Source of the DNA: Corynebacterium gerontici
Lineage (GTDB): Bacteria > Actinomycetota > Actinomycetes > Mycobacteriales > Mycobacteriaceae
Direction: 5' to 3'
DNA: 64,000 bases
NCBI RefSeq assembly: GCF_003813985.1
Contig: NZ_CP033897.1
Location: forward strand, 1,550,001-1,614,000
The notes under the pieces are model-generated. The model made no database searches. It worked only from the letters and a program-made list of their open reading frames with translations, and was not told the DNA's origin. Positions within the stretch are counted from its first letter, which is position 1. The number at the start of each line of letters is the position of its first letter. Shown piece after piece: positions 37,767-46,321 of the stretch. Both the position numbers and the translations under genes were made by a program.

Positions 37767-39689
37767 ATGTGCGGGCTTCTAGGAATGGTCACTAGCCACA
37801 GCGATGCGGCATCGTTTGTGGATGCTATTAATAAGGCACTGCCGTGCATGCGGCACCGCGGTCCCGATGAAGCGGGTGCCTGGCACGATGACACTGCGGT
37901 TTTTGGGTTCAACCGCCTTTCCATCATCGATCTGGAGCACTCCCATCAACCTCTCCGCTGGGGCCCCGAGGGGCAACCACATCGCTATGCGATGACCTTC
38001 AACGGTGAGATCTACAACTACATCGAGCTTCGCGAACAGCTCGAAGAAGCGGGCTACTCGTTTTATACCGAAGGGGATGGCGAGCCGATCATCGTTGGTT
38101 TCCACCACTGGGGCGCCGACGTTGTTCGGCACCTGCGCGGCATGTTTGGCATCGCCATTTGGGACACCTACGAGCGCACACTGTTCCTCGCGCGCGACCA
38201 ATTCGGCATCAAGCCGCTCTACTACGCCACCACCGGTGCCGGCACGGTATTCGCCTCCGAGAAGAAATGCATCCTGGAAATGGCGCAATCAATCGGTCTA
38301 GGTCTCGAACTTGACCGCCGCGCTATCGAGCATTACGTGGATCTCCAATATGTGCCCGAACCGGAGAGCCTGCACGAGGAAATCCGCCGTCTGGAGTCCG
38401 GCTGCACCGCAACCGTCACCCCCGGTGGCGAGGTCAAACAAGAGCGTTACTTCCGTCCACAGTTCCCGGCGCAGCCCGTCCCGAAGGGCACCGAGCAGGA
38501 GTTGTTCGACCGCATTGCAAAGGCGCTGGAAGACAGCGTGGAAAAGCATATGCGCGCGGATGTGACCGTCGGATCCTTCCTTTCCGGCGGTATCGACTCC
38601 ACCGCTATCGCCACCCTCGCCAAGCGCCACAACGACAACCTGCTCACTTTCACCACGGGTTTCGAGCGCGAAGGCTACTCGGAGGTGGATGTGGCCGCAG
38701 AGTCGGCTGCCGCCATCGGCGCCGAACATATCGTGAAGATCGTCAGCCCCGAGGAATATGCCGAGGCGATTCCGAAGATCATGTGGTACTTGGACGATCC
38801 AGTAGCTGATCCCTCGCTCGTGCCGCTGTACTTTGTCGCCCAAGAAGCCCGCAAGCACGTTAAGGTGGTGCTCTCCGGCGAGGGCGCAGATGAACTCTTC
38901 GGCGGTTACACCATATATAAGGAGCCTTTGTCGCTAGCGCCCTTTGAGAAGATCCCCGCTCCCCTGCGCCGTAGCCTGGGCAAACTGTCCAAGATGATGC
39001 CAGAGGGCGTGAAGGGCAAGTCCCTGCTGGATCGCGGTTCCATGACCATGGAAGAGCGCTACTATGGCAACGCACGTTCATTTAATTTTGAGCAGATGCA
39101 GCGCGTGATCCCCTGGGCCAAGCGCGAGTGGGATCACCGGGAAGTCACTGCCCCGATCTACGAGCAGTCCCGACACATGGACCCGGTAGCGCGCATGCAG
39201 CACCTGGATCTGTTCACGTGGATGCGTGGCGACATCTTGGTGAAGGCCGACAAGATCAATATGGCGCATTCCCTGGAGCTCCGCGTCCCATTCCTAGATA
39301 AAGAAGTGTTCCGCGTAGCCGAGGCGATTCCCTACGATCTAAAAATCTCCCACGGAACCACCAAGTACGCTTTGCGCAAGGCGATGGAGCAGATCGTTCC
39401 TCCGCACGTGCTGCACCGCAAGAAGCTCGGCTTCCCCGTACCTATGCGTAATTGGCTGGCAGGCGATGAGCTCTTCGGTTGGGCCCAGGATCAGATCAAT
39501 GCATCAAACACTGAGGAGATCTTTGACAAAAAGGCCGTGCTCGAAATGCTCAAGGAGCACCGTGCCGGGGTGAGCGATCATTCCCGCAGGCTGTGGACGG
39601 TGCTGTCCTTCATGGTGTGGCACGGAATCTTTGTGGAACACCGCATCGATCCAGGCATCGAGGACCGCGACTACCCGGTGTACCTCTAA
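37767..39689 (+). CDS. ltsA: LtsA, glutamine-hydrolysing asparagine synthetase-like amidotransferase
   Basis: Class II amidotransferase of 640 residues. Cys2 in MCGLLG is the glutaminase nucleophile, and the synthetase half has the ATP loop SGGIDST and the SGEGADELFGGY segment. In C. glutamicum LtsA is needed for normal cell walls and lysozyme resistance, and it amidates diaminopimelate in peptidoglycan precursors rather than making free asparagine. ATG 37767 follows AAGGGAG by about ten bases. It stands next to the respiratory genes and ends at a terminator. Confidence 0.93.
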   Translation: MCGLLGMVTSHSDAASFVDAINKALPCMRHRGPDEAGAWHDDTAVFGFNRLSIIDLEHSHQPLRWGPEGQPHRYAMTFNGEIYNYIELREQLEEAGYSFYTEGDGEPIIVGFHHWGADVVRHLRGMFGIAIWDTYERTLFLARDQFGIKPLYYATTGAGTVFASEKKCILEMAQSIGLGLELDRRAIEHYVDLQYVPEPESLHEEIRRLESGCTATVTPGGEVKQERYFRPQFPAQPVPKGTEQELFDRIAKALEDSVEKHMRADVTVGSFLSGGIDSTAIATLAKRHNDNLLTFTTGFEREGYSEVDVAAESAAAIGAEHIVKIVSPEEYAEAIPKIMWYLDDPVADPSLVPLYFVAQEARKHVKVVLSGEGADELFGGYTIYKEPLSLAPFEKIPAPLRRSLGKLSKMMPEGVKGKSLLDRGSMTMEERYYGNARSFNFEQMQRVIPWAKREWDHREVTAPIYEQSRHMDPVARMQHLDLFTWMRGDILVKADKINMAHSLELRVPFLDKEVFRVAEAIPYDLKISHGTTKYALRKAMEQIVPPHVLHRKKLGFPVPMRNWLAGDELFGWAQDQINASNTEEIFDKKAVLEMLKEHRAGVSDHSRRLWTVLSFMVWHGIFVEHRIDPGIEDRDYPVYL

Positions 39690-39704
39690 GCTTTTCGACG
39701 CCCC
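39690..39704 (-). repeat. Copy of the GGGGCGTCGAAAAGC repeat (full form)
   Basis: Exact 15-mer on the minus strand, starting one base after the ltsA stop codon and just before its terminator. Confidence 0.65.
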
Positions 39705-39713
39705 AACGCACAT

Positions 39714-39750
39714 CACCCGCCGCCCCAAAGTAGGGGAAGCGGGTGTTTTT
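39714..39750 (+). terminator. Terminator of ltsA
   Basis: CACCCGC (39714-39720) pairs with GCGGGTG (39739-39745), with CCCC/GGGG inside, followed by TTTTT. Confidence 0.85.
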
Positions 39751-39765
39751 ATTGCGCGACGCGGC

Positions 39766-40110
39766 TTAGTTGAAAGAGTCCCCACATGCGCAGGAGCTGC
39801 CGGCATTGGGGTTGTCGATAGTGAAGCCCTGCGACTCAATCGTGTCGGCGAAATCGATCTTGGCGCCGGTGAGGTAAGGAACGGACATCTTGTCCACTAC
39901 GAGGCGCACGCCACCAACGACGTCCTCCTTGTCGCCGTCAAGTTCGCGGTCGTCGAAGTAAAGCTGGTAACGAAGTCCAGCGCAACCGCCTGGCTGAACA
40001 GCAATGCGCAAGGAAAGATCGTCGCGGCCTTCTTGATCCAGCAGAGCCTTCGCCTTGGAGGCCGCAGCCTCAGTGAGGATGACACCAGTGTTGGTGTTTG
40101 CAGTGGTCAT
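39766..40110 (-). CDS. erpA: ErpA/HesB-type iron-sulfur carrier protein
   Basis: A-type Fe-S carrier of 114 residues. The three cluster cysteines are in GGCAGL and the C-terminal SSCACGDSF, and VDKMSVPYLTGAKIDF is conserved in the family. ATG 40110 has GAGGAG eleven bases upstream. It is placed near genes for Fe-S enzymes (qcrA, lipA) and divergent from the DUF3043 gene. IscA/SufA-type naming is equally possible. Confidence 0.9.
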   Translation of the reverse strand: MTTANTNTGVILTEAAASKAKALLDQEGRDDLSLRIAVQPGGCAGLRYQLYFDDRELDGDKEDVVGGVRLVVDKMSVPYLTGAKIDFADTIESQGFTIDNPNAGSSCACGDSFN

Positions 40111-40299
40111 GAGTGGAGGTTCTCCTCGTTACTGTTTGTTGCTGTGAAACGCCACCGAATTTTCAAACTTTCGAATGAAAGAACGGTTGATGGTTGTAGC
40201 CTACGCTACTTGTTTTCCAGCGCGCCATCTATTGCACGCTTACGGCGGACACAACGGTGTACGGCTGCAACCTATTCCCGAATTGCTTCAGCAACCTTG

Positions 40300-40305
40300 T
40301 ACTCT
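40300..40305 (+). promoter_or_regulatory. DUF3043 gene -10 box, leaderless arrangement
   Basis: TACTCT ends seven bases before GTG 40313. Confidence 0.5.
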
Positions 40306-40312
40306 ATGAGGC

Positions 40313-40960
40313 GTGAAGCAATCTCAGGACAATAACGCTCAGCAGAACCTGCCCAAGGGGTATACCCCTAAGAAGGGCAAGCCCACGCCAAAGCGCAAGG
40401 AGGCAGAGCAGCACGGAGGCACATTCGAAGCTCGTTTTGCGCCACAGAAGTCTTGGGGAGAATCACGAAAAGAGCGCAAAGAGCTCAAAGCCAAGATGTC
40501 TTCCGAGGAGTGGAGGGCATATAAGGCGAAGCAGAAGGAAGAGCGCAAGCAGCGTACTCGCGAGGCTCAAGCTGCGATGGACCGCGGCGAGGAAAAGTAT
40601 CTACTTGATCGCGATAAGGGGCCGGAGAAACGCTTTGTCCGTGACTTTGTCGATTCGCGGCGCTACACCTCCAACTTCGTGATGCCGGTTGCGCTCATCT
40701 TGTTGCTTGTGCTCTTCATCGGCCAGTGGGCACCGAAGTTCGCCAGCATCGTGTCCATGGCTGCGATGCTCATGATGCTCGCGTTCCTGGTTGAAGGCAT
40801 CGTGCTTGGCCGCTCTGCTTCCAAGGCCACCCGTGAGAAGTTCCCCGACACCACTTTGCGCGGCTCCTCCATCGGTTTCTACGCATATTCGCGCGCGACG
40901 CAGCCTCGTCGCTGGCGCACCCCGAAGCCTCGCGTGGCTCTGGGCGAGAAAGTAAAGTAA
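40313..40960 (+). CDS. DUF3043 membrane protein
   Basis: Actinobacterial membrane protein of 215 residues, function unknown. The first 120 residues are highly charged and Lys/Glu-rich, likely an extended helix in the cytoplasm. Two membrane segments follow at about 122-140 and 145-163, then a short basic tail. The motif RRYTSNFVMP before the first membrane segment is typical of DUF3043. GTG 40313 is supported by TACTCT seven bases upstream. cobU starts seven bases after it. Confidence 0.88.
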   Translation: MKQSQDNNAQQNLPKGYTPKKGKPTPKRKEAEQHGGTFEARFAPQKSWGESRKERKELKAKMSSEEWRAYKAKQKEERKQRTREAQAAMDRGEEKYLLDRDKGPEKRFVRDFVDSRRYTSNFVMPVALILLLVLFIGQWAPKFASIVSMAAMLMMLAFLVEGIVLGRSASKATREKFPDTTLRGSSIGFYAYSRATQPRRWRTPKPRVALGEKVK

Positions 40961-40967
40961 CTGCCCC

Positions 40968-41492
40968 ATGCGCACACTCATTCTTGGGGGTGCCCGTTCA
41001 GGTAAATCAGGCGTCGCCGAATCTCTCGTCGGTGACGCCGATTGCGTTTATGTGGCAACGGCACGCCCCTTCGGCAAAGAATTCGATGCGGACTTCAAAG
41101 CGCGAATCGCATCGCACCGCCAACGCAGGCCTTCGCACTGGACAACCGAGGATCAACGTGACCTATGCGAATGTCTAGCCCAGCACAGCACCGGGATCTT
41201 GCTTGTCGACGATCTGGCGACCTGGCTCACCGCCCGCATCGACGCAGCTAATGCCTGGGACTCGCCCATGGCACTGCTGCCCTCGCTAGAACGAGAGCTT
41301 TGTGAAGCGCTCGCAGCAGCTTCTGCGGATGTCATTATGGTCAGCGCAGAAGTTGGCATGAGCGTGATTCCCGAGCACCCAAGCGCCAGGGCGTTTCGTG
41401 ACGCGCTGGGGAGCTTGAATCAGATGGTGGCCGGACAAAGCGATCGTGTGCTGCTGGTGATCGCGGGCCAAACGCTAGAGTTGAAGGCATAG
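40968..41492 (+). CDS. cobU: CobU, adenosylcobinamide kinase / guanylyltransferase
   Basis: Bifunctional enzyme that phosphorylates adenosylcobinamide and attaches GMP, a step of cobalamin nucleotide-loop assembly. The 174-residue product has the P-loop GGARSGKS at 7-14, the VATARPF and HRQRRP stretches, and a C-terminal VIAGQTLELK. It begins seven bases after the DUF3043 gene and leads cobU-cobT-cobS. No corrin-ring genes are in view, so salvage of imported corrinoids is likely. Confidence 0.93.
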   Translation: MRTLILGGARSGKSGVAESLVGDADCVYVATARPFGKEFDADFKARIASHRQRRPSHWTTEDQRDLCECLAQHSTGILLVDDLATWLTARIDAANAWDSPMALLPSLERELCEALAAASADVIMVSAEVGMSVIPEHPSARAFRDALGSLNQMVAGQSDRVLLVIAGQTLELKA

Positions 41493-41554
41493 TTTTCAAC
41501 CAGAGGATCCTCGATCTTCTCAACACGCAACTAGAGCCCAGTGAAAGAGTGGAG

Positions 41555-42619
41555 ATGCACGTTTCAGACTTCTTCCCAAAAATCCAGCAACCGAGCGCGG
41601 AACATGAACGTGAGGCTCGCGAGTTCCAGCTCAACCTCACCAAACCGACAGGGTCACTGGCGCGTCTGGAGGACCTCGGCGTGTGGCTTTCTGCTTGCCA
41701 GGCACAAGTACCACCTGCAAAAATTCTGCGCCCCCGGCTCGTTGTTTTTGCCGGTGACCACGGCATTGCCACGAAGAATGTCTCCCCCTACCCCATCGAG
41801 GTATCGATTCAAATGGCGGAGAATATTCGCCGCGGTGGCGCGGGTGTGAATGTGATCGCGAATCAATCAGGCACGGGTGTGCGGGTGGCTGACATTTCCC
41901 TGAACCACGATGTCTTTGGCGATGAACGTGTATCCAAGTCCTGCGGTTCTATTGATCGCGAGGACGCCATGAGTGACGAACAGCTGGTGCGAGCCATTGA
42001 AATTGGTAAGCGCATCGCCGACGAGGAAGTCGATTCCGGCGCGGATCTGCTCATGGCTGGCGATCTGGGTATCGGTAACACGACCCCGTCGGCGGTGATC
42101 ATTGGCCTGCTCACTCGCCAGGAACCGGTCGTGGTAACCGGCCGTGGCTCGGGCGTGGATGATGAAGGGTGGATGCGCAAGGTCGCCGCCGTCCGCGACG
42201 CGATGTTCCGCGCTCGCGACTTCCGTCACGCACCTCTGGATCTCGCGCGTAGCGTTACTTCCCCTGAACTGGTGGCGATGGCAGCCTTCTTGGCTCAAGC
42301 TGCAGTACGGCGCACCCCTGTGCTCTTGGATGGGGTCGTAGTAACCGCCGCAGCGCTGCTGGCGGAGCAATTTGCCCCCGGGGCACGCCACTGGATGCAG
42401 GCTGGGCACCAGTCTGCTGAGCCCGCCCACAAGTTCGCTCTCGAGTACTTGGAACTAGATCCGTTCGTGCGTCTGGGACTGCGTCTGGGTGAGGGATCCG
42501 GGGCTGCTGCTGCTGTCCCCTTTGTGCACATGGCCACCGCCATCATGAACGACATGGCAACCTTCGAGTCCGCTCAAGTATCCGGGCGCGACGCGGTTCC
42601 TCCAGAGCGCGGCATCTAG
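41555..42619 (+). CDS. cobT: CobT, nicotinate-nucleotide:dimethylbenzimidazole phosphoribosyltransferase
   Basis: Activates the lower base for cobalamin assembly by making alpha-ribazole phosphate. The 354-residue product has LTKPTGSLARLE, the phosphate-binding AGDHGIA, GDLGIGNTTPS, and a catalytic Glu in the final GEGSGA region. ATG 41555 is preferred; GTG 41549 is two codons earlier. It lies between cobU and cobS; cobS follows after two bases. Confidence 0.93.
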   Translation: MHVSDFFPKIQQPSAEHEREAREFQLNLTKPTGSLARLEDLGVWLSACQAQVPPAKILRPRLVVFAGDHGIATKNVSPYPIEVSIQMAENIRRGGAGVNVIANQSGTGVRVADISLNHDVFGDERVSKSCGSIDREDAMSDEQLVRAIEIGKRIADEEVDSGADLLMAGDLGIGNTTPSAVIIGLLTRQEPVVVTGRGSGVDDEGWMRKVAAVRDAMFRARDFRHAPLDLARSVTSPELVAMAAFLAQAAVRRTPVLLDGVVVTAAALLAEQFAPGARHWMQAGHQSAEPAHKFALEYLELDPFVRLGLRLGEGSGAAAAVPFVHMATAIMNDMATFESAQVSGRDAVPPERGI

Positions 42620-42621
42620 GT

Positions 42622-43437
42622 ATGTCGGACAAAGTTGACTTCGTCGAAGGTTCGCACGGAATCGCCTTTATCGAAGGACCATCAACAGCGCTCAGTTGGC
42701 TGACGATTCTCCCGATCAAGGGGGCTAGCGCCTTCGATCGGATCACAGGACGTCGAGTGATTTGCTCGGTACCTTTTGTTGGAATGGTCTATGGGTTGCT
42801 CGCGGCACTCGTGATAGCCACAGGAGTTGCGCTGGGCACCTCCGCGTTGTTGATTGCTGTATTGGCGGTAGTCGCGATGGAATTATTCGGGCGTTTCATG
42901 CACCTCGACGGGCTTGGCGACGTCGCCGACGCGCTTGGCAGCTACGCCCAAGGAGAAAAGGCACGGAGCATTCTTTCGGATCCGCACATCGGACTCATCG
43001 GCGCAGGTGCGGGATTGCTGTCACTGTTGGCGCAGGTGGCGTCGATAAGCGCACTCATCTCCTCCGAACTCCCCTTCTGGCAGCTCATGCTTGCGGTGAT
43101 CGCGGGACCGTCGATTGGCAGGCTGGGGGTGCTCTTTGTATGCCACAACCGCTACGCTCCAATGCGCCCGGGCGGATTCGGTGCGCAGATCATTGGGACA
43201 GTGCTCACCTGGCATATTGTGGCTTGGTTACTTGGCTATGCCCTGTTGTTTGCGCTGATAGCACTGATCAGCCTGGGCTTAGCCACTGCATTGCTGCTCA
43301 CGCTAGTGCTGGTAGCGGTCGCTGGCGCGTTGCTCGCCGCACACTGCAATCGCCGCTTCGAAGGGCTCAACGGCGACTGCTGCGGTTTTGTCATTCACCT
43401 TTGCACCACCATTGCGTTGGTGTTGCTGGCGATGTAG
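42622..43437 (+). CDS. cobS: CobS, adenosylcobinamide-GDP ribazoletransferase (cobalamin synthase)
   Basis: Membrane enzyme that joins adenosylcobinamide-GDP with alpha-ribazole to finish cobalamin. The 271-residue product has about six membrane segments. The family motif FMHLDGLGDVADAL includes the acidic DGxxD residues, and GPSIGRLGVLF follows. ATG 42622 is two bases after cobT. It converges on ilvE with a 17-bp gap and no evident terminator. Confidence 0.93.
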   Translation: MSDKVDFVEGSHGIAFIEGPSTALSWLTILPIKGASAFDRITGRRVICSVPFVGMVYGLLAALVIATGVALGTSALLIAVLAVVAMELFGRFMHLDGLGDVADALGSYAQGEKARSILSDPHIGLIGAGAGLLSLLAQVASISALISSELPFWQLMLAVIAGPSIGRLGVLFVCHNRYAPMRPGGFGAQIIGTVLTWHIVAWLLGYALLFALIALISLGLATALLLTLVLVAVAGALLAAHCNRRFEGLNGDCCGFVIHLCTTIALVLLAM

Positions 43438-43454
43438 CGCCTGGCTGCGATGAG

Positions 43455-44555
43455 TTACACCAGGGTATGCATCCAGCCGTGAGTATCTTCCACGCTGCCA
43501 CGCTGAATGCCGGTGAGTGCCTCACGTAGCTCCATAGTGATGCTGCCTGTTTTGCCGCCAGAGACTTCAAAGGTGCCTTCCGCTGATTTCACGGTGCCAA
43601 CCGGTGTCACCACTGCCGCGGTACCACATGCGAAGGCCTCGCTCATCTCTCCGTTTTCCGCGCTCTGGCGCCATTCGGCGGTGGAAATGAGACGCTCATC
43701 GGTGCTGTAACCGTGATCGCGTGCTACCTGCAGCAGGGAATCGCGGGTGACTCCCGGCAATAATGAGCCGGATAGCTGCGGGGTAATAACGTGCGCGTCT
43801 TCGCCGGAGCCCATGACGAAGAATAGGTTCATGCCCCCCATTTCTTCGATGTACTTGTGCTCGATGGCGTCCAGCCACACCACTTGGTCGCAACCTTTTT
43901 CAGCAGCCTGCGCTTGGGCTGCCAATGAAGCCGCATAGTTCCCGGCAAACTTTGCCGCCCCGGTGCCGCCAGGGCAGGCACGCGTGTAGTCCTCGGAAAG
44001 CCACACGGACACTGGAGTGATGCCGCCGGAGAAATACGCACCAGCAGGTGAGGCGATCACGCAGTAGGTGTAGCTGGCAGAAGGGTGAACGCCCAGCGTA
44101 GTCTCGGTAGCGATCATAAAGGGACGCAGGTAGAGGGCTTCTTCCCCGCCGGCCTTTGGCACCCAAGCCTGATCGATTGCGACGAGTTGTCGCAGGGATT
44201 CGATGAAGAGCTCTTCGGGTAGTTCGGGCATAGCGAGGCGTTCGGCTGAGCGCTGCATACGCCGTGCGTTCATCTCGGGACGGAAGGTCTTGATGTGCCC
44301 GTCTTTGTGGCGGTAGGCCTTGATGCCTTCGAAGATTGCTTGACCGTAGTGAAGCACCGAGCTTGCGGGATCCAGTTGGAATGGTGCATAAGGACGAACT
44401 TGGGCGTTGTGCCAGCCCTCATCTTCATTCCACTCGATGGTCACCATGTGGTCGGTGAAGTGCTTGCCAAAGCCTGGATTGGCCAAAATTTCTTCCAGGC
44501 GCTCTTTGGAGGTGGGATTCTCTGTTTTATGGATGCTAAATGAAAGGTCGCTCAT
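43455..44555 (-). CDS. ilvE: IlvE, branched-chain amino acid aminotransferase
   Basis: Pyridoxal-phosphate (fold IV) aminotransferase for valine, leucine and isoleucine. The 366-residue product is of normal length. Lys202 in [15 protein letters not shown] binds the cofactor, and [10 protein letters not shown] and [10 protein letters not shown] are typical. The ATG at 44555 has TACCTT eight bases before it and no ribosome site, a leaderless arrangement. It is divergent from pepB. Confidence 0.95.
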   Translation of the reverse strand: MSDLSFSIHKTENPTSKERLEEILANPGFGKHFTDHMVTIEWNEDEGWHNAQVRPYAPFQLDPASSVLHYGQAIFEGIKAYRHKDGHIKTFRPEMNARRMQRSAERLAMPELPEELFIESLRQLVAIDQAWVPKAGGEEALYLRPFMIATETTLGVHPSASYTYCVIASPAGAYFSGGITPVSVWLSEDYTRACPGGTGAAKFAGNYAASLAAQAQAAEKGCDQVVWLDAIEHKYIEEMGGMNLFFVMGSGEDAHVITPQLSGSLLPGVTRDSLLQVARDHGYSTDERLISTAEWRQSAENGEMSEAFACGTAAVVTPVGTVKSAEGTFEVSGGKTGSITMELREALTGIQRGSVEDTHGWMHTLV

Positions 44556-44563
44556 AGTATTTC

Positions 44564-44569
44564 AAGGTA
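44564..44569 (-). promoter_or_regulatory. ilvE -10 box, leaderless arrangement
   Basis: TACCTT on the minus strand ends eight bases before the ilvE ATG. Confidence 0.5.
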
Positions 44570-44671
44570 CACGTCCCCATGCTCGAGGGCAGTTGATTAG
44601 TCTTGAAGAAGTGTGCTGCGAACAACATTCGCAGCCAAGGAAAAAACAACGCGCAACCCAAGGTGATTGAT

Positions 44672-46159
44672 ATGACAATTTCGACCAACCTCCCATCCAG
44701 CGGAAGCCATACCAGGGCTGAGTTCGCAGAGAAGCTCCCTGATCACAGCCACGCTTTGATCGTCGCGCTGTTTTCTTCGGAGGATTTGCTCGAACTCGCC
44801 GGTACCGAAAAGCTGCAGCGCGAGCACTCAGATGCATTGCTGCGCTCATTCCAGGTACTCGGTGCTGAAGGCAAGCATGGACAGCTCACGAGAGTTCCGG
44901 CTCCAGAAGGAGTTAGCGCTGATTTCGTGCTTGGTGTGGGACTCGGTGAAGCCGAAGAACTCAACGACGAGCAGCTTCGCCGCGCATGCGGTCAAGCCGC
45001 ACGCTCGCTTTCCGGAGTGAGCAGCGCCGCGGTCACTTTCGGCAACTTTGGCATGCAGGCAGTGGTCGAGGGCTTTCTCCTCGGCGCTTACAACTTCCGT
45101 GGTATCCGCTCCAAAGAATCAGGCAAGACCCCTGTGGGCACTGTCAGTTTCGTGGGTGCGGAGGAAGACCAAAAGGAATTCGAGAGGGGCGTCATCAACG
45201 CCGAATCGGTCATGCTTGCCCGAGATCTGGTGAACACCGCCTCCTCCCACCTTTATCCCGAGTCATACGCAGACGAGCTCGTAACACTGGCTGAAACCTA
45301 TGATCTTGAGGTTGAGGTTCTCGACTATGAGCAACTTCGGCAGAAAGGCTTCGGCGGCATCGTGGCTGTTGGCGGGGGATCAATTCGAAAGCCGCGGCTG
45401 GTCCGCCTGCGTTGGTCTCCCGAGCATGCCAAGAAGCGCGTGGCGTTGGTGGGCAAGGGCATCACCTTCGATACCGGCGGCATTTCCATCAAGCCGGGCG
45501 CGTCGATGGACGACATGATCTCGGACATGGGCGGTTCTGCAGCGGTGGTTGGCACGATCGTCGGTGCTGCGCGTTTGCAACTGCCCGTCGAGGTCACCGC
45601 CACTATCCCCCTGGCTGAGAACATGCCTGGCGGCGGTGCTTACCGCCCAGGCGACGTGATCACCCACTACGGTGGGCTCACCTCCGAGATCCTGAACACC
45701 GATGCAGAGGGGCGCTTGGTGCTTGCCGACGCCATCGCGCGCGCATCGGAGGACGAGCCAGATTATCTGATCGAGGTTGCCACCCTTACCGGCGCACAGT
45801 TGGTGGCGCTCGGCAGCCGCACAGCAGGTGTCATGGGCTCCGATGACTTCCGCGACTTCATGGCCGATAAAGGCAACGAAGTAGGAGAGAATGCGTGGGC
45901 CATGCCAATGCCTGAGGAGATGGGTGAGGCCATCAAGTCGCCCGTGGCGGATCTGCAAAATATTGCCCGAGATCGCTTCGGCGGCATGATGGTGGCTGCC
46001 TGGTACCTCAGCAACTTCGTTGGTGAAGGTGTGGAGTGGGTGCACTTCGATATCGCAGGCCCTGCCTATGCTTCCAGCGCCTATGGTTACACCCCCAAAC
46101 GCGGTACCGGCGCTCCCGTGCGCACCTTCCTAGCTGGGCTTGAGCACCTAGCGCAGTAA
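44672..46159 (+). CDS. pepB: Leucyl aminopeptidase (M17 family)
   Basis: Cytoplasmic metallo-aminopeptidase removing N-terminal residues from peptides. The 495-residue product has the two-metal catalytic core: VGKGITFDTGGISIKP with its Lys and Asp ligands, ENMPGGGAYRPGD, and NTDAEGRL. ATG 44672 follows AAGGTG by about seven bases. An in-frame start 23 codons earlier (44603) adds sequence unlike the family. Its 3' flank has two overlapping inverted repeats and no ordinary terminator. Confidence 0.93.
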   Translation: MTISTNLPSSGSHTRAEFAEKLPDHSHALIVALFSSEDLLELAGTEKLQREHSDALLRSFQVLGAEGKHGQLTRVPAPEGVSADFVLGVGLGEAEELNDEQLRRACGQAARSLSGVSSAAVTFGNFGMQAVVEGFLLGAYNFRGIRSKESGKTPVGTVSFVGAEEDQKEFERGVINAESVMLARDLVNTASSHLYPESYADELVTLAETYDLEVEVLDYEQLRQKGFGGIVAVGGGSIRKPRLVRLRWSPEHAKKRVALVGKGITFDTGGISIKPGASMDDMISDMGGSAAVVGTIVGAARLQLPVEVTATIPLAENMPGGGAYRPGDVITHYGGLTSEILNTDAEGRLVLADAIARASEDEPDYLIEVATLTGAQLVALGSRTAGVMGSDDFRDFMADKGNEVGENAWAMPMPEEMGEAIKSPVADLQNIARDRFGGMMVAAWYLSNFVGEGVEWVHFDIAGPAYASSAYGYTPKRGTGAPVRTFLAGLEHLAQ

Positions 46160-46191
46160 TCACGCCAGGCCCAGAATCAAGTGCGGGGCGT

Positions 46192-46206
46192 GGGGCGTGG
46201 ACAAGC
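46192..46206 (+). repeat. Distant copy of the GGGGCGTCGAAAAGC repeat
   Basis: GGGGCGTGGACAAGC, two mismatches from the consensus, 33 bp after the pepB stop. It leads into the overlapping inverted repeats. Confidence 0.3.
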
Positions 46207-46243
46207 AAGAACGCCTTGACGTCCTGCGCTTGCTTGGTCAAGG
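46202..46243. other. Two interlocked inverted repeats after pepB
   Basis: CAAGCAAG (46202-46209) can pair with CTTGCTTG (46229-46236). CCTTGAC (46214-46220), in its loop, can pair with GTCAAGG (46237-46243). The two stems interleave, so they form a pseudoknot or mutually exclusive hairpins. There is no T-run. Confidence 0.5.
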
Positions 46244-46321
46244 TCACATTCGCGCCCAAAACACGGTACTGTCTGAAGATATATACGTTCGATTACGCAA
46301 ACTTTCGAGGAGTCTTTTCAC

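Noticed and set aside
46289-46305. Possible RamB site before aceF
   Set aside because: Only the AAACTTT part matches the remembered consensus; the GCAAA half is missing.
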